From NCBI GenBank assembly GCA_907164885.2, contig OU015490.1:99598757-99662756 (forward strand): a DNA stretch of 64,000 nucleotides, read 5' to 3'. Shown one piece after another: positions 35,206 through 46,904 of the stretch. Made by a program: the position numbers and the translations under genes. The number at the start of each line of letters is the position of its first letter. Positions within the stretch are counted from its first letter, which is position 1. This DNA comes from Dolomedes plantarius (Eukaryota > Arthropoda > Arachnida > Araneae > Dolomedidae). Under the pieces are notes generated by a model that saw only the letters and a program-made list of their open reading frames with translations, was not told the origin of the DNA and did not search any database.

Positions 35206-36947
35206 ATTTCTGCACACAGAATAAATTTTAAAATTTATAAAACAACTTTCACCACCACGCCGTATAACTCAATGTAAAATAGTCACTTTGCTTGCATGTC
35301 GCGCCCTCTACCGGTGAGCGACAACAATCGGTTCATTTTTTTAAAAATTCCCCATTGAAGCTTACGCTCCTTCTGTAGCTTCATGCATATAACTATACAT
35401 ATGACGAACCAATCAATCAAATTTGAAAGGATATATAAAAAAAATAATTGATATTGAAAAAGGTAAAATTAAAAAAATCTGAATTGGAAATTTTCTTTTT
35501 TTTTCTTCTTTTAAAATAAAAGTTTTTTTGGGCCCCCAACATTCGGGGGCCCCTAGGCCCGGGCCTAATGGAAAATCAGGGCCTGGTCTATAAGGACTTT
35601 GCCTAAAATAAAGACTATAAGCCTATTTAATGATTTTCATGCGTTTATTGCACTTCTAGGATAAATACGGTTACGTACAAAATTTTAAAATACATCAAGA
35701 AAAGTTCGTGGGTTCTGGAATACGACGAAGAATGTCGGATTCTCAGCAACTCAGCGTCAGTTCTATGGCATCTCTCAGCACCATAGGCGTAGCGTGCTTC
35801 TAACTTTTCTTTTTTTTTTGGGGGGGGGGGGCACGAATTGAATTCAGTTAGGGCCCTCCTCAGCGCTTTGACTACCGGACGGTTCTTAAAATATGAAATA
35901 TTGGGATTTTTTTAAATTGAATAAAAATAGAATTCATGTTTGAGTAGTTAGTTATACAATGAGAAAAATAAATATAATATTAATAAAATCAGAAAAAAAA
36001 TATAGCATCGAATTTATGCTATGGATCATATCATTGTTAAAATCTATGTTAAGGCTAAAAACATGATCGGAATCTTCAGTTTCACAGTTTGAAAAGGCGG
36101 CAAAAAACCCAGCTTTCTTAAAAGTTCTCTACAATTTTATGGTTTTAACTGAACTTCTATTAACGTTTTAATTTATTTCAAGTTAAGTTGGGGGGGGGGG
36201 GGGGAAGGCACATGAAATATTGGAAGTCGCTAAAATATGCAAGTGTAATATTTTATAAAAACAATAACGTTCTTGTCTGAATTTTTTTTTTAAATTAAAA
36301 ATTTAATTTTTTGTAGTAAAGTTATCATTCAATTTTAAAAAACGCCCCTGTCGTGGGGCCCCCTTAGTAAGTGGGGCCCGGGGCGGACCGCCCCCCCCCC
36401 CTTGGTCCGCCACTGGTCCTGATAAGAATTTATTTGTGATTGATAGAAAATGTTGCTTTTCTACTATGTGTGTGTGTGTGTTTTGGTTAATCAGTATTAT
36501 TTCTCACATTTTTTTTCCATAAGAGATTATGAACAATGATAAAAAAATTTCTTCATAATTCTTTTCTGTAATTTCATTTCCTTAATTATTAAATTATTAC
36601 AAAATTCTGAACTCATTTATTCTGAAACCAATACACAATTATTCTGAAAAAGTATATTTATTCATTTCCTTTAAGAATTTTAATGAATTATAGAAAAAAA
36701 AGCACTTGAAATAAAGATTTTGAATGAAAATAAGCAATTGTTAAATTGAATAAATAAATTCATATTAAATACGCACTAAAATAAAACAACTTGCTTTCGC
36801 TAGGAAAAGTACGAAAAATCCATATTAAAGCGTATTGTTGTCCGTGTCTAAGCCGCCCGCTATTACATGCGCGCGCCATCTAGTGGCGGCGACAAAATGG
36901 AAGACACATTTTTAACACTGAGCTGCTCCTCCCTCTGTAGCTTCATG

Positions 36948-37298
36948 GTCGGGGGGGTATATGGCGGCGACATTGTATGGAGTTAAAGAATAATGAAAAA
37001 AGATTGTAAAGATAGCAGGGAAGATTAAAGAAAGATATAGAAAATTAAGACGGAGACCGCAAAAAGGGGAAATTGATGAGAAAAGGAAGTGGCAAACGGA
37101 GAAATAGCCGAATTGAAAGGACTTTGTTAGGTAGAAACATCTGTTGAGTAAACTGGTCGGCCAAAGAAAAATGTCCGTGTCTAAGAGAATGTCCGTGTCT
37201 AAGCCGCCCGCTATTACATGCGCGCGCCATCTAGTGGTGGCGACCAAATCGGAGACACATTTTTAATACTGAGCTTCCCCTCCTTCTGTAGCTTCATG
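36948..37298 (+). repeat. Duplicated right end of the P-type element
   Basis: Sequence at 37186-37298 (from 'gtccgtgtctaagccgcccg' to 'ctgtagcttcatg') repeats 36838-36947 with about ten differences. An unrelated ~240-bp spacer, including a third short 'gtccgtgtctaag', lies between. The true right boundary of copy 1 could be 36947 or 37298. Confidence 0.65.
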
Positions 37299-37441
37299 CC
37301 CCGACACACACATAAAACCTTGTCGTTACATCCGGAAGTGTGATGGTTATCGTGTGGTTAAAACTTAAATCGATTTTTCGAATTAAAAGATGAAATTAGA
37401 ATTGTTTTTTAAATGATCTTAAACATAAATATGCTCAAAAT

Positions 37442-38464
37442 TTAAATGATGAAATATGGTTGCAGCGATTGGCATATTTGGCAGATGTATTTACAATTTT
37501 AAATAAATTTTATAAATCTGTTCAAGGCCTTAAAGTTAATATTATTAAAGTGAACGATAATATCAATGCTTTAATTCTAAAATTAGATTTGTGGGAATCT
37601 TCTTTGAAAAATGATAATACGCAATGTTTTAAAAAGCTTAGTGATTTTCTAGTCGACAATGGAATAAATTTCAATAAGGATGTTAAAGACATATTTCAGG
37701 AGAATATTTTACAATTGAAAACCACTATCAGGGATTTCTTTCCTCAACAAGAAGAATCCCATGACTGGATTAAAAATTCATTTCAAAATTTAAATAAAAA
37801 TCAGAATTTATTACTAACAGAACAGGAACAATTGATTGAACAATCAACAGATTCTATGCTAAAATGCAGATACAAACGAGAAGATTTTGATTTTTGGTTA
37901 AAAATTTACACGGAATATCCTCAAATTTCTGCAAAAGCTATAAAAGTCTAAATCCCGTCTTTATTATATAAAAAAAACAAAAAATAATACTTGGCTTGCC
38001 AAGGTAAAAAACAACAAAAAATTTTATAAAAACAAATAAAAATGTATTTCTATCCTTAAACTTTCTCTTTTAAATATATTCATCTTTGCATCGTTTGTAG
38101 ACCCTCTTTTCTACTGCCCTGCAAGATGCTTACTCACTTTTTCTTATACTATGAACTCACGGATTAGCAGCGGCCCAATCATTTCACTCCTTTCCTATAC
38201 TCTGTTTCATTGGTTCCCCTCTGCTTATTACCTGAAAGTCTGCAATTGAGAGCGTGGCCCAGGAATTGCAGTTGCGACCCATTTCCTATGGTTCCTATCG
38301 TTACAACATATTTATACGAAAAGTCGTTTTCAAGATATGTCGGAAGGAAAACAAAATACACAAATAAATTGGATGCTGAACATGAAATACGTTTACAAAT
38401 AACGACAATAGAACCCGACTTTAAAGTTTTGTGCAAAACAAAGCAAGTTCATCCCAGTCATTAA
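37442..38464 (+). pseudogene. BED-hAT transposase remnant
   Basis: 37460-37951 (LAYLADVFTILNKFYKSVQG, FDFWLKIYTEYPQISAKAIKV) aligns by eye with residues ~430-600 of the intact hAT-C transposase. 38290-38464 gives the dimerisation tail (TTYLYEKSFSRYVGRKTKY) and ends KQVHPSH, like EHPSH in hAT-C. About 330 unrelated bases lie between them. It is a different family member, as protein identity is only moderate. Confidence 0.8.
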
Positions 38465-39182
38465 AACTGAAAATTTCATTTGCACATATTAACTTTATTT
38501 CGTAATACTTTTTTAACTTTTATCATTCAATAAATTCACTGTCCCGCCTTACGGCATACAGAACATCTGAAAATTAATCGCTCGACAGCAAACCTGCTAA
38601 AGAGCCCCTCTTCGTAGCACTGGATAAGTCAAACATCTGTCCAGGTCAAACACCACAATAAAACTCTGAACTCCTTGGGGAAATCCCCAAATAGTTACAA
38701 AATTACGTAGATTGCCAAATTAAATAAATAAGTAGGTATTCAAAAATTAGGTACAACTTTTACAGTTATACAAAGCATTTTCAACATTCTTCTACTGACA
38801 AATATCCAAACAGAAGTATCCACTTACACCTACACATTTCAAGACATACTTATAACAACAATACATTTCCACTAACAGCTTAAATATGTTTACAAATTTT
38901 CATGCGCAATTACAATACAATAAACGCACATAAAGACATTAACAACTTCATATAGCAGCGTATAAGTATTTACAAACATACATGTATTCATTTGCAAAAC
39001 AAACTTCATATAGTTAACATTAACACTTTCCAGTACAATAACACATACTTATTGCAATAATACTTAACATTATACAATCATATCCTCTTTTCATATATAT
39101 CTACATTCATTTACAATATTACAATACACAAATAAATATTGCATACGTACAAGTATTCAGTTACAATTAAAATTCTTACAAT
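38465..39182. other. Stretch without recognisable gene
   Basis: AT-rich. No coding, RNA or element signal is recognised. Confidence 0.4.
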
Positions 39183-39185
39183 TAA

Positions 39186-40233
39186 GGTAAACGCACCAGT
39201 AATGGGCCGGTTAAGAGAAAAATTGAAGTGAATTTGAATTTTCACAGCTATAGATAAAGCAAACTGGTCCAAATTTTTACCTGCCATTTTAATAACTGTC
39301 TTACATCTGTAGTAGCAATTGGAGCGTACTGGCTGCATTCATAAAAAATATATGTATATAAATAATAACCAACCTGATGCACCTATAATGGGCCATTATT
39401 TTATCCGATGTACCCATAATGGGCCACCCATAATGGACCACCCATAATGGGCCATCAATATCGCCCATCACAACATTAATGGGCCATCTATTTAATCTGT
39501 TATGGAACAAAAATCAATTCTACAATATCATAAAATTGGAAAGAAAAGGAACTAAAAACATGATGTATATTTTTAAACCGGATTATTCATTTTATAACTA
39601 CAGTACAACTACACTAAATATATCAAAATTGAAATATAATTGAAATATAAATTTATTAACTTAAACATCTAAAATTAAATTTACTTAAAAATTGTGGTTA
39701 ATGTTGCCGGTGATGTGCCGCTTTACTTGTCACAGCTGGTATGTTGTTGCAAATATTGACAATTCCGAAAAATAATTTGTACCAGTACACGGGCTGGCCC
39801 AATACAGGGACAGTGTAACAATTTGTGATCCCATGATGGGCCACGCTATTTTGACAATGGAATCTAAGTTTTTTGTCATTTAATCACTGTACAATTTGAA
39901 TTATACATACTATCGTAATGAATAATAGTTTAAGTCAATAAACAGGCATTATAATACTTAAATAAAAAATTTTGAAAATTCATTTACCTTAACAGATTTC
40001 TTAAGCAGAGACGTTAAAACAAACACAAATTTTCTTCTCTCTAGCAGAATACACCTTACACTTCGCACAAAGTAAAGGAATGAACTGAATTCCGATGCTA
40101 AGGGATCCTCGCAGGTAGTAGCCAATCACCCTCACCCCTTCCACTGCCTAAGGTAACAATAGACCCTTAATTTCTCGACATTTCTAAAGGGTGGCCCATT
40201 ATAGGGACATGGCTCATTATAGATGCATTTACC
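39186..40233. mobile_element. Probable non-autonomous TIR element with a repeated ATAATGGGCCA motif
   Basis: The left end is GGTAAACGCACCAGTAATGG, and the right end reads GGTAAATGCATCTATAATGA inward. The word (A)TAATGGGCCA or a one-base variant occurs about nine times, most densely at 39380-39490. The flanks are TAA and TCA, a possible worn 3-bp duplication. No transposase is visible. Confidence 0.5.
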
Positions 40234-40246
40234 TCAACATTAACTA

Positions 40247-41764
40247 CACTGATGTAAGAAATTAAGAGAATTTGCAGACTTGGTCGATTATCTCTAGAAC
40301 TACTGTACCGATTATAATGAAATTTGATATGTACATACATTGATACAATACGAAACAAATAACCATTCAATAATTGTAATACACACGCATGATCGTTCGT
40401 AACACTCGTTGGAGTCGGAAGGTATGAAACAGTGGTTGCAGAATAAACAAAAAAATGGGTTTTTTCTTGGTGTTATTTTGCAGCAATCGGTTAATTTCAA
40501 ATTGTAACAGTAAAAATAAGTAACCACCAACGCTTAGATGATGGAATGAGGTGGCGAATTGTGGGGAGGCTATAAGCAGGCCAATCTATAGTCCAAATTT
40601 GTAGAGAGTTCAATTTAACGCCCAGCGTCGTGTGTAACTTATGGAAACAGTTCCAGGATACCGGATCCATCGGGAGAAAGCCTGGACAAGGTCGTCCAAG
40701 AGCCACGACGGCCAGAGAAGATCGCCATTTGCCGATTATAGCGAGGCGTAACAGGAGTGCTACAGCTTCTCTGCTCTCTCGTGACTTGTATGCAGCCACA
40801 GGAATCCGTGTATCAAGGGTGACTGTTTCCAAAAGATTTCACGAGAGAGGGTTGTTTGCAAGTTTTCCTGCTGTTTGTGTCCCGCTCACTTCACGAACAG
40901 GAGAATCCGTTTATCATGGTGCAGAGAGCATAGAGATTGGAGTATGGATCAATGGACGACCGTTCTCTTCACTGATGAGTCCCGGTTCAGCCTAAACACC
41001 GATTCTCGCCGTATGTTCTTATGGAGAGAACCAGGGACCCTTTACCTACCCTCAAATGTCCGCGAAATCGACCATTATGGCAGAGGAAGTTTAATGGTCT
41101 GAGCAGGCATCATATTGGATGACCTCACACCTCTCCATGTCTTTGAAAGATGCACTGTGACTGGTGTGAGGTATAGGGATGAGGTCTTGGAGACCTATGT
41201 TCGACTTTTCAGGGTTGCAGTTGGCCCTGAGTTCATTTTAATGGACGAGAACGCGAGGCCACATAGAGCTCTTCTGAATTTCTAGAGAGTGAGGATATTC
41301 GCCGGATGGATTGTCCAGCCAGATATCCAGACCTTAACCCTATAGAGCATGTCTGGGACGCTCTGGGTAGGGCAATTGCGACTCACAACCCCCCTTCGAG
41401 AATCATCCAGGGAATGAAAACAGCGTTGCTGAACGAGTAGTACCAATTGCCACAGGAAATGATAAACTGCCTTATTTCAAGTATGAAATCACGCTGCGAG
41501 ACCTGTATATCTATAAGATGGGACCATACCCCCTATTAACCCATCTATTAACCCATTTTTTTGTTTATTCTGCAACCGCTGTTTCATACCTTCCGACTCC
41601 AACGAGTGTTACGCACGATCATGCGTGTGTATTACAATTATTGAATGGTTATTTGTTTTGTATTGTATCAGTGTATGTACATATCAAATTTCATTAAAAT
41701 CGGTACAGTAGTTCTAGAGATAATCGACCAAGTCTGCAAATTCTCTTAATTTCTTACACCAGTG
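40247..41764 (+). mobile_element. Tc1-like element with ~230-bp terminal repeats
   Basis: The left end is CACTGATGTAAGAAATTAAG, and the right end reads CACTGGTGTAAGAAATTAAG inward. The match continues to about 40470 and back to 41540. TA flanks it at 40245-40246 and 41765-41766. The plus strand carries a decayed transposase. Confidence 0.92.
40531..41539 (+). pseudogene. Tc1-like DD34E transposase, inactivated
   Basis: Readable landmarks in order: a helix-turn-helix start around MRWRIVGRL, then GRKPGQGRPR, RRIRLSWCREHRDW, LFTDESRF, LMDENARPHRA and YPDLNPIEHVWDALG. The Asp, Asp and Glu positions are all present. Lesions include a TAA soon after the start (near 40570), a phase change near 40880, a TGA after GSLMV near 41100, and a TAG near 41285, just downstream of the second Asp. 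It is a different Tc1 lineage from the copies at 2.4 and 27.5 kb. Confidence 0.88.
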
Positions 41765-42045
41765 TAATTACTTTCAATATTTATGTAATATACACACACT
41801 AACAAAATGAAACAGGGAAATGCATTTGTATAAGAACATCCGTAATGCAACTAATCACTTTTTTACTATAAAAGTCCGTAAATAATTTGTGCTTATCCCA
41901 ATTTCTAAAATTAGAAGGCATATTCTTTCTGAACTCAACAAATAACGGGTAATCCGTTATGCAATGATTTTCAGACTGTTCAGAGCCACGAGGGCAGCAA
42001 CTACTTTTATTATGGAATCTATTCTGATAGAGACCGCAACAATAA

Positions 42046-43527
42046 GGTGACCAGATGTCCCGCGAAAAGCGGGACAATCCCGATTTTTAACAATTTGTCT
42101 CGCGTCCCGCGGCGTTTTAAAAAAGTCCCGATTTTTGGAAAGAATGTACCACAAGCTAGGGAACAGCGGGAGAACGGGAAGGGATTATACGGTTTTCGGT
42201 GGCCATGTGGCTATTTAGCCAGGATATGAGTTTTATATTATTTTTGTTAATTTTATAGTGTTAAACTTTAATAATGACAAATAATTGTCGAGAACTGATT
42301 ATCGAGAACTGATTATCAAAGTTTGCATTGTTGATCAGTTGTTAGAATTCGACCACCATTGTTTGGACTTAATGAACAATGGCAGTTTGTGGCATTGGCA
42401 ACGACGAAAACATTTTGTAACTGTCTGTCAGAAGATACACATCGTACTGCGTGCTAGTAAGCTAGTTAAACAAGTGATGTCATTACAAATCAGCTATTCA
42501 GATAATTTAAGTAAGTAATTTATTTTTTTATTTCATAAATAAATTTTCTTGAATTTAGCAGACAGTACTCGTATTATCTGTATTTTATAGTGGCGGCAAA
42601 AAGTCTAGCGCCGGCCTTGAAAGTGACACTTGCGACTTACGTTACGCCAAATTCAGAGGGAAAATAATACAAGTTAGTATTGTTATTAGTTAGAAAGAAA
42701 TATAGAATTAAAATTAAAATCATTTTTAAAATATAGTTATGTTATAACAATCACATTAATTTAATTTATAAACTAACAATAAAATGTTCATGTAATTATG
42801 TTCCTACTTACTGTGTTTGTAAGCAATATGTATATAATAATTTATAATATAATTTTAGATTATTTTTCTTAGATTTCATAATGAGTAAGAAAAGAGGATG
42901 CAAATTCAACGATGATCTAAGAAGTGAATTTCCTTTTATTAAAAAAACCAAAAGCGATTGCATAGTAAAATGTGAGAAATGTAATGGTGAATTTTCTATT
43001 TGGCACGGCTGGAAGAATGATATTTGAAAGCACTTGGAGACACAGAAGCATAAAAGATATTTAAATACTGTTGCATCTTCCTCCAAAATACAGGAATTTT
43101 TTCGGAAAACAACTTATGGAGACGAAGAAAAGAAATTAGCATTAGCAGAAGGACATGTCTTTTCACGCTATTAATCACTTTCATGCTATTAATTCCTTCA
43201 GATCTTTGGACTAGATCACAAGTTGTCAAAAATTATTCAACAAAAAATTTGCATGTCCTGGTACAAAATCCGAGGCAATTGTGTGTAATGTGCTTACTCC
43301 ATATGCATTTTCAGAATTAAACAAAAATCTAGAAAAAATTAATTTTATATCCATATATTCTGACGCATCTAATCATAAGGATATAAAGTTATTTCCAACC
43401 ATCATTAGATTTTTTGATTCTGAAACTGGAATAAAAATTAGAATTTTAGATTTCGTTTCTTTGCCGAGCGAGACTTCTGAAATAATTTCAGTTCCATTAT
43501 TAATATTTTGGAAAAAAACAATTTAAA
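42046..43527 (+). pseudogene. Degenerate hAT-like element: CCCG-rich end plus zinc-finger transposase relic
   Basis: 42046 opens 'ggtgaccagatgtcccgcg', with a GCGGGAC inverted pair that looks like an element terminus. A relic gene runs from the ATG at about 42881 (MSKKRGCKF). It has a BED-like finger, CEKCNGEF then KHLETQKHKR, interrupted by one TGA, followed after frameshifts by FISIYSDASNHKDIKLF near 43345, a likely first catalytic Asp region. The C-terminal half is missing. The matching right end was not found. Confidence 0.5.
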
Positions 43528-43556
43528 ACATAAAATTATTGCATATTGTGCAGACA

Positions 43557-43592
43557 AAGATCTCTCTACTGATCCGTGTTGCCCATCACTAT
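43557..43592. mobile_element. Fragment of a hAT end (family of 49177-52122)
   Basis: 'gatctctctactgatccg' followed by 'gttgcccatcacta' matches the right end of the element at 49177-52122 with one change. Confidence 0.65.
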
Positions 43593-43602
43593 TACCAGAG
43601 GG

Positions 43603-45525
43603 GGGATCGACTGTGAAACATTGCTCGAAAGTACCGACATAAGAACTTGTCAAGAAAATGTCGCAGCAGCTTATTGGTGAATATACCCTACATATAAAAT
43701 TAAAAACTCAAATATGTAGGGGGAGTACATTTTAGTGAGACTTTTTCTGTTCAGTTAAATATAATGTATAATATTATAGTTGATCTCCCATTATTTCTTT
43801 CATCACACAAAAAAATGAATACATACACAAAGAGACCCGCCTCCGGGGGATGGGCCACCGTCCTGGTGTTCAAGTCAATAGACATGTTTTTGATGTAGTA
43901 TCTATTGCGATATGTGACCCTTTACTACTTGATAATGAGTTGAAGAACGTAAATATTTAAGACCTTTTTTGTGATGCTTCTCGATATCAATCTTCCTATG
44001 TAACATTTAATTTAATATTTGCAGTTATTGGTTTACCTCGTTCAACAATCATTAATTTATATAAAATATAAGCCGATTTTCTATAAATACTTCGGAAACA
44101 AAATTTTTGAAGCAGTATGCATGAACCCAAACATTGATAGATTATGAGACTTGGCTCAAATTTGCTTTATACAATGCTCGATATAATAGAATACTACTAA
44201 TTTGCGTAACGGAGCCTTGAAAGTGAGTATCTCATAATTCAGGAATCACTGTCCAAACTTGTGCATTGGAGAAAAAAAAAATGTACTACTGAAATATCAA
44301 CTGAAAGAGAATTTAATGGTAAATACATATTGAAAGGGGTGTGACCCGCGGGCTACACCCTACGGAGGCTGGGCCACCGTCTCGGTGTTCAATGCAAGAA
44401 ACGTGTTTTTGATATATATCTAGAGTGCGATAATTCTCGAGTCGAGTTTCTTGATAATTATGTTAAAATTTTTTCAAAAAAAGCTACTTTACCAAAGTGG
44501 GATCGGGATCGACTGTGAACCATTGCTCGAAAATACCGACATAAGAACTTGTGGTGAAGAAATTTTCGCATCTGCTTAATGTTGAATACATATAAAATAA
44601 ATAACTCAAATCGGACTTAGAGAGCGTTTAAGTGCGACGTTTTCCTATTACGTTTTATATAATGCTTAATATGATAGCTGATCTTTTATCATTTCTTTCA
44701 TTACTCAAAAATGAATACATACAGAGAGGGCCGTGATCAGCCTAAGGGGGTTGGGCCACCTTCCTGGATTGAAAGTTAAAAGAAACACGTGTTTCTGATG
44801 TATCTAGTATCATGTTCTAGCGATGTATCTAGCACCCTTTATTATTTTGAAAATGAGTTAAATTTTGCCAAAAAATGTTGTTTTTTTTATTTGTAATTAA
44901 TTGAAGCTTTTATTTCAAATCTTCCCGTGTAAGTGTTTATTCAATCTTTGCTGTTTGGGGTTTGCAGCACTATACGAGTACAATCATTTTCCCCCTAAAG
45001 CGGAGACTCTTGTCTTTCTGATGGTAGGTACTTCTTCTAGCTTGGCCCTTGAAGATCCGAGAAGTCTTGCTGATTACTTCTTTATAACGAGAGCACCATA
45101 TTAGGTGAGCATGCGTTGCTCCCTGTGTGTGGACATCACGATAACGACCATGACTTATTTGGGATTCAAACACAAGCCCACAGCATGGAAGAGTAGGATG
45201 CTATCCACTAGACAGTGTGGGCGACACGAATAAACTTAAATTATATAAAATATTAGCCGATTTTCTATAAATGCTTACAAATACTTTCTATAAATAAAAG
45301 GAACAAATTTTTTTCAAATATACGCATGAAAACAAACTATGATGGATTAAGAGTTCTAGCTCAAATTTGCTTTACACAATGCACAATATAATGGAATACT
45401 ACTAATTTGCGTAACGGAACATTGAAAAGTGAGCATCTCACAATTCCGTAGTCTATGCCCAAAATTGTGCTTTAGAGAAAAAAAAAAAGTTCTGCTGAAA
45501 TATCAACTTAAAGAGAATTTAATAG
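43603..45525. repeat. Large diverged tandem duplication (~0.9-1.2 kb unit)
   Basis: 'ggatcgactgtgaaacattg' with its downstream words recurs at about 43603 and 44508. A 'gggccaccgtcctgg'-type block recurs at about 43850, 44370 and 44755. 'gccgattttctataaat' through 'gagaatttaatgg' recurs at about 44070-44320 and 45255-45525. No gene is evident. Confidence 0.7.
45148..45225 (-). repeat. tRNA-like sequence, probably a SINE head
   Basis: The minus strand reads TCTAGTGGATAGC (A-box type), and 35 bases later GTGTTTGAATCCC (B-box type). The spacing and D-arm look like a tRNA, but the acceptor stem and anticodon arm do not pair convincingly. I therefore favour a tRNA-derived SINE inside the duplicated region. 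Confidence 0.5.
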
Positions 45526-45609
45526 AAGTTTTCGATCGATCTCCTACTTTCTCTCTCTTCCCTGGTTTTCGTAGATATTCTAATTCCTGGATGACAAAAC
45601 AACAAACAT

Positions 45610-46083
45610 AGACATAGACAAGGTACATTAACGCGGCACCAGAGAGCAGGGCTCCATATCCTCGGTATGGATAATGTTTTGTGGCTATATTTCCGTTCTC
45701 AGGATTAAAAGAAAAGTGTTGACTTGAAAGTTAGAATAATAATAATAATAATAATAATTAAAATAATAATAATAATAATAATAATTATAAATAAATAAAA
45801 ATTAATAATATTAATAGTAGCAAAAAATAAATAAGTGAATATATATAAATTGACAACAATTTAATGTGTCAGGTTTAAGAAAAAAAATTAATAAAAATAA
45901 AAATAAAAATAATAATAGACATAGACATAGACATGGTACATTAACGAGGCACCAGAGAGCAGGGCTCCATATCCTCGGTATGGATAATTTTTTGTGGCTA
46001 TATTTCCGTTCTCAGGATTAAAAGAAAAGTGTTGACTTGAAAGTTTGAATAATAATAATATAAATAATAATAATAATAATTAA

Positions 46084-46119
<36 letters not shown>

Positions 46120-46775
46120 AATAAAAATAAATAAATAAATAATACTAATACTAGCAAAAAATAAATAAGTGCATATAAATAAATTGACAACTATTTAATG
46201 TGTCAGGTTTAAGAAAAACAATAAATAAATAAATAAATAGACATACACATAGACATGGTACATTAACGAGGCACCAGAGAGCAGGCCTCCATATCCTCGG
46301 TATGGATAATTTTTTTAAAATAATTAAAATAATAATAATAAATAAATAAATAAAAATAAATAATATTAATACTCGCAAAAAATAAATAAGTGAATATATA
46401 TAAATTGACAACAATTTAATGTGTCAGGTTTAAGAAAAATAAATAAATAAATAAATAAATAGACATAGACATAGACATGGTACCTTAACGAGGCACCAGA
46501 GAGCAGGGCTGCATATCCTCGCTATGGATAATTTTTTGTGGCTATATTTCCGTTCTCAGGATTAAAAGAAAAACGTTGACTTGAAAGTTAGAATTAGAAT
46601 AATAATAATAATAATAATAATAAAAATAATAATAAAAATAATAATAATAAATAAATAAATAAAAATAAAAAATACTATTACTAGCAAAAAATAAATAAGT
46701 GAAAATATATAAATTGACAACTATTTAATGTGTCAGGTTTAAGAAAAAATAAATAATAATAATAATAATAATAAT
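45610..46775. repeat. Tandem array of four ~220-320 bp units with AAT/AAAT runs
   Basis: Each unit contains 'gcaccagagagcagggctcc', 'atcctcggtatggataat', 'ccgttctcaggattaaaag' and a long AAT/AAAT microsatellite, and ends with 'aatgtgtcaggtttaag'. The third unit has lost its middle. Unit starts are near 45621, 45935, 46257 and 46479. The last unit ends beside the 3' side of the Jockey-like reverse transcriptase. Confidence 0.85.
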
Positions 46776-46904
46776 TTACGGTAACAGACGATTAAGCAAA
46801 AATCAGTCAGGGTAGTCTTGAGGTCGATCCATCAAAAAAACACAGTTCAGAAACAGAAGCAACGGCAAATGTAAATTAGAATTTAGAAGAGGTTGGAGCG
46901 AGAG

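Larger units (their letters stand above)
29970..35385 (-). mobile_element. P-superfamily-like element, copy 2, split by an intact hAT
   Basis: The left end is CATGTAGCTACAGAAGGAGG, and the right end reads CATGAAGCTACAGAAGGAGC inward. An exact 8-bp duplication, CATATAAC, lies at 29962-29969 and 35386-35393. It aligns with copy 1 in reverse: 29970-30551 against 36416-36947, and 33311-35385 against 23064-25195. Without hAT-C it is about 2.65 kb. The minus strand keeps a THAP-type first exon, which supports P-superfamily membership. No catalytic transposase exons remain, so it is an internally deleted derivative. Confidence 0.83.
29659..35585. mobile_element. hAT element B (~500-bp non-autonomous) split by P-type copy 2
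   Basis: The left end is CAGGGCACGATTTAG, and the right end reads CAGGCCCTGATTTTCC inward, then GGGGCCCC-type runs. The flanks are gtctatga (29651-29658) and gtctataa (35586-35593), 7 of 8 identical. Removing the inserted P-type copy leaves about 500 bp with no coding potential. It sits inside hAT-A. Confidence 0.78.
25203..36415 (-). mobile_element. hAT element A (~2.9 kb without its passengers)
   Basis: The left end is CAGTGGCGTACC and the right end CAGTGGCGGACC read inward. Both flow into GGGGCCCGGGGCGG-type runs. The flanking 8-mers are gtcccgat (25195-25202) and gtcctgat (36416-36423), identical except for one C/T. It lies inside P-type copy 1. It contains a hAT miniature, a SINE head, hAT transposase remains on the minus strand, a MITE and hAT-B. 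Subtracting these leaves about 2.9 kb, a normal hAT length. No gene is recognised in the right-hand part, 35594-36410. Confidence 0.85.
23064..36947 (+). mobile_element. P-superfamily-like element, copy 1, split by hAT-A
   Basis: The left end is CATGAAGCTACAGAAGGAGC, and the right end reads CATGAAGCTACAGAGGGAGG inward. Without the 11.2 kb passenger (25203-36415 plus one 8-bp duplication) it is about 2.66 kb, almost the size of copy 2 (about 2.65 kb). The two align end to end in opposite orientation. The CATG start and the 8-bp duplication around copy 2 fit the P superfamily. Copy 1 has no clear duplication of its own and lacks the THAP exon, whose place holds unrelated sequence (about 23155-23470). 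It encodes no transposase. Confidence 0.8.

Noticed and set aside
35786..36349. Further hAT miniature starting 'cataggcgtagcg' and ending 'cgcccctg'
   Set aside because: The ends look hAT-like, but the 8-bp flanks do not match and the ends pair poorly.
45148..45225. Functional tRNA gene
   Set aside because: Good internal boxes but no convincing cloverleaf. It lies within duplicated repeat DNA.
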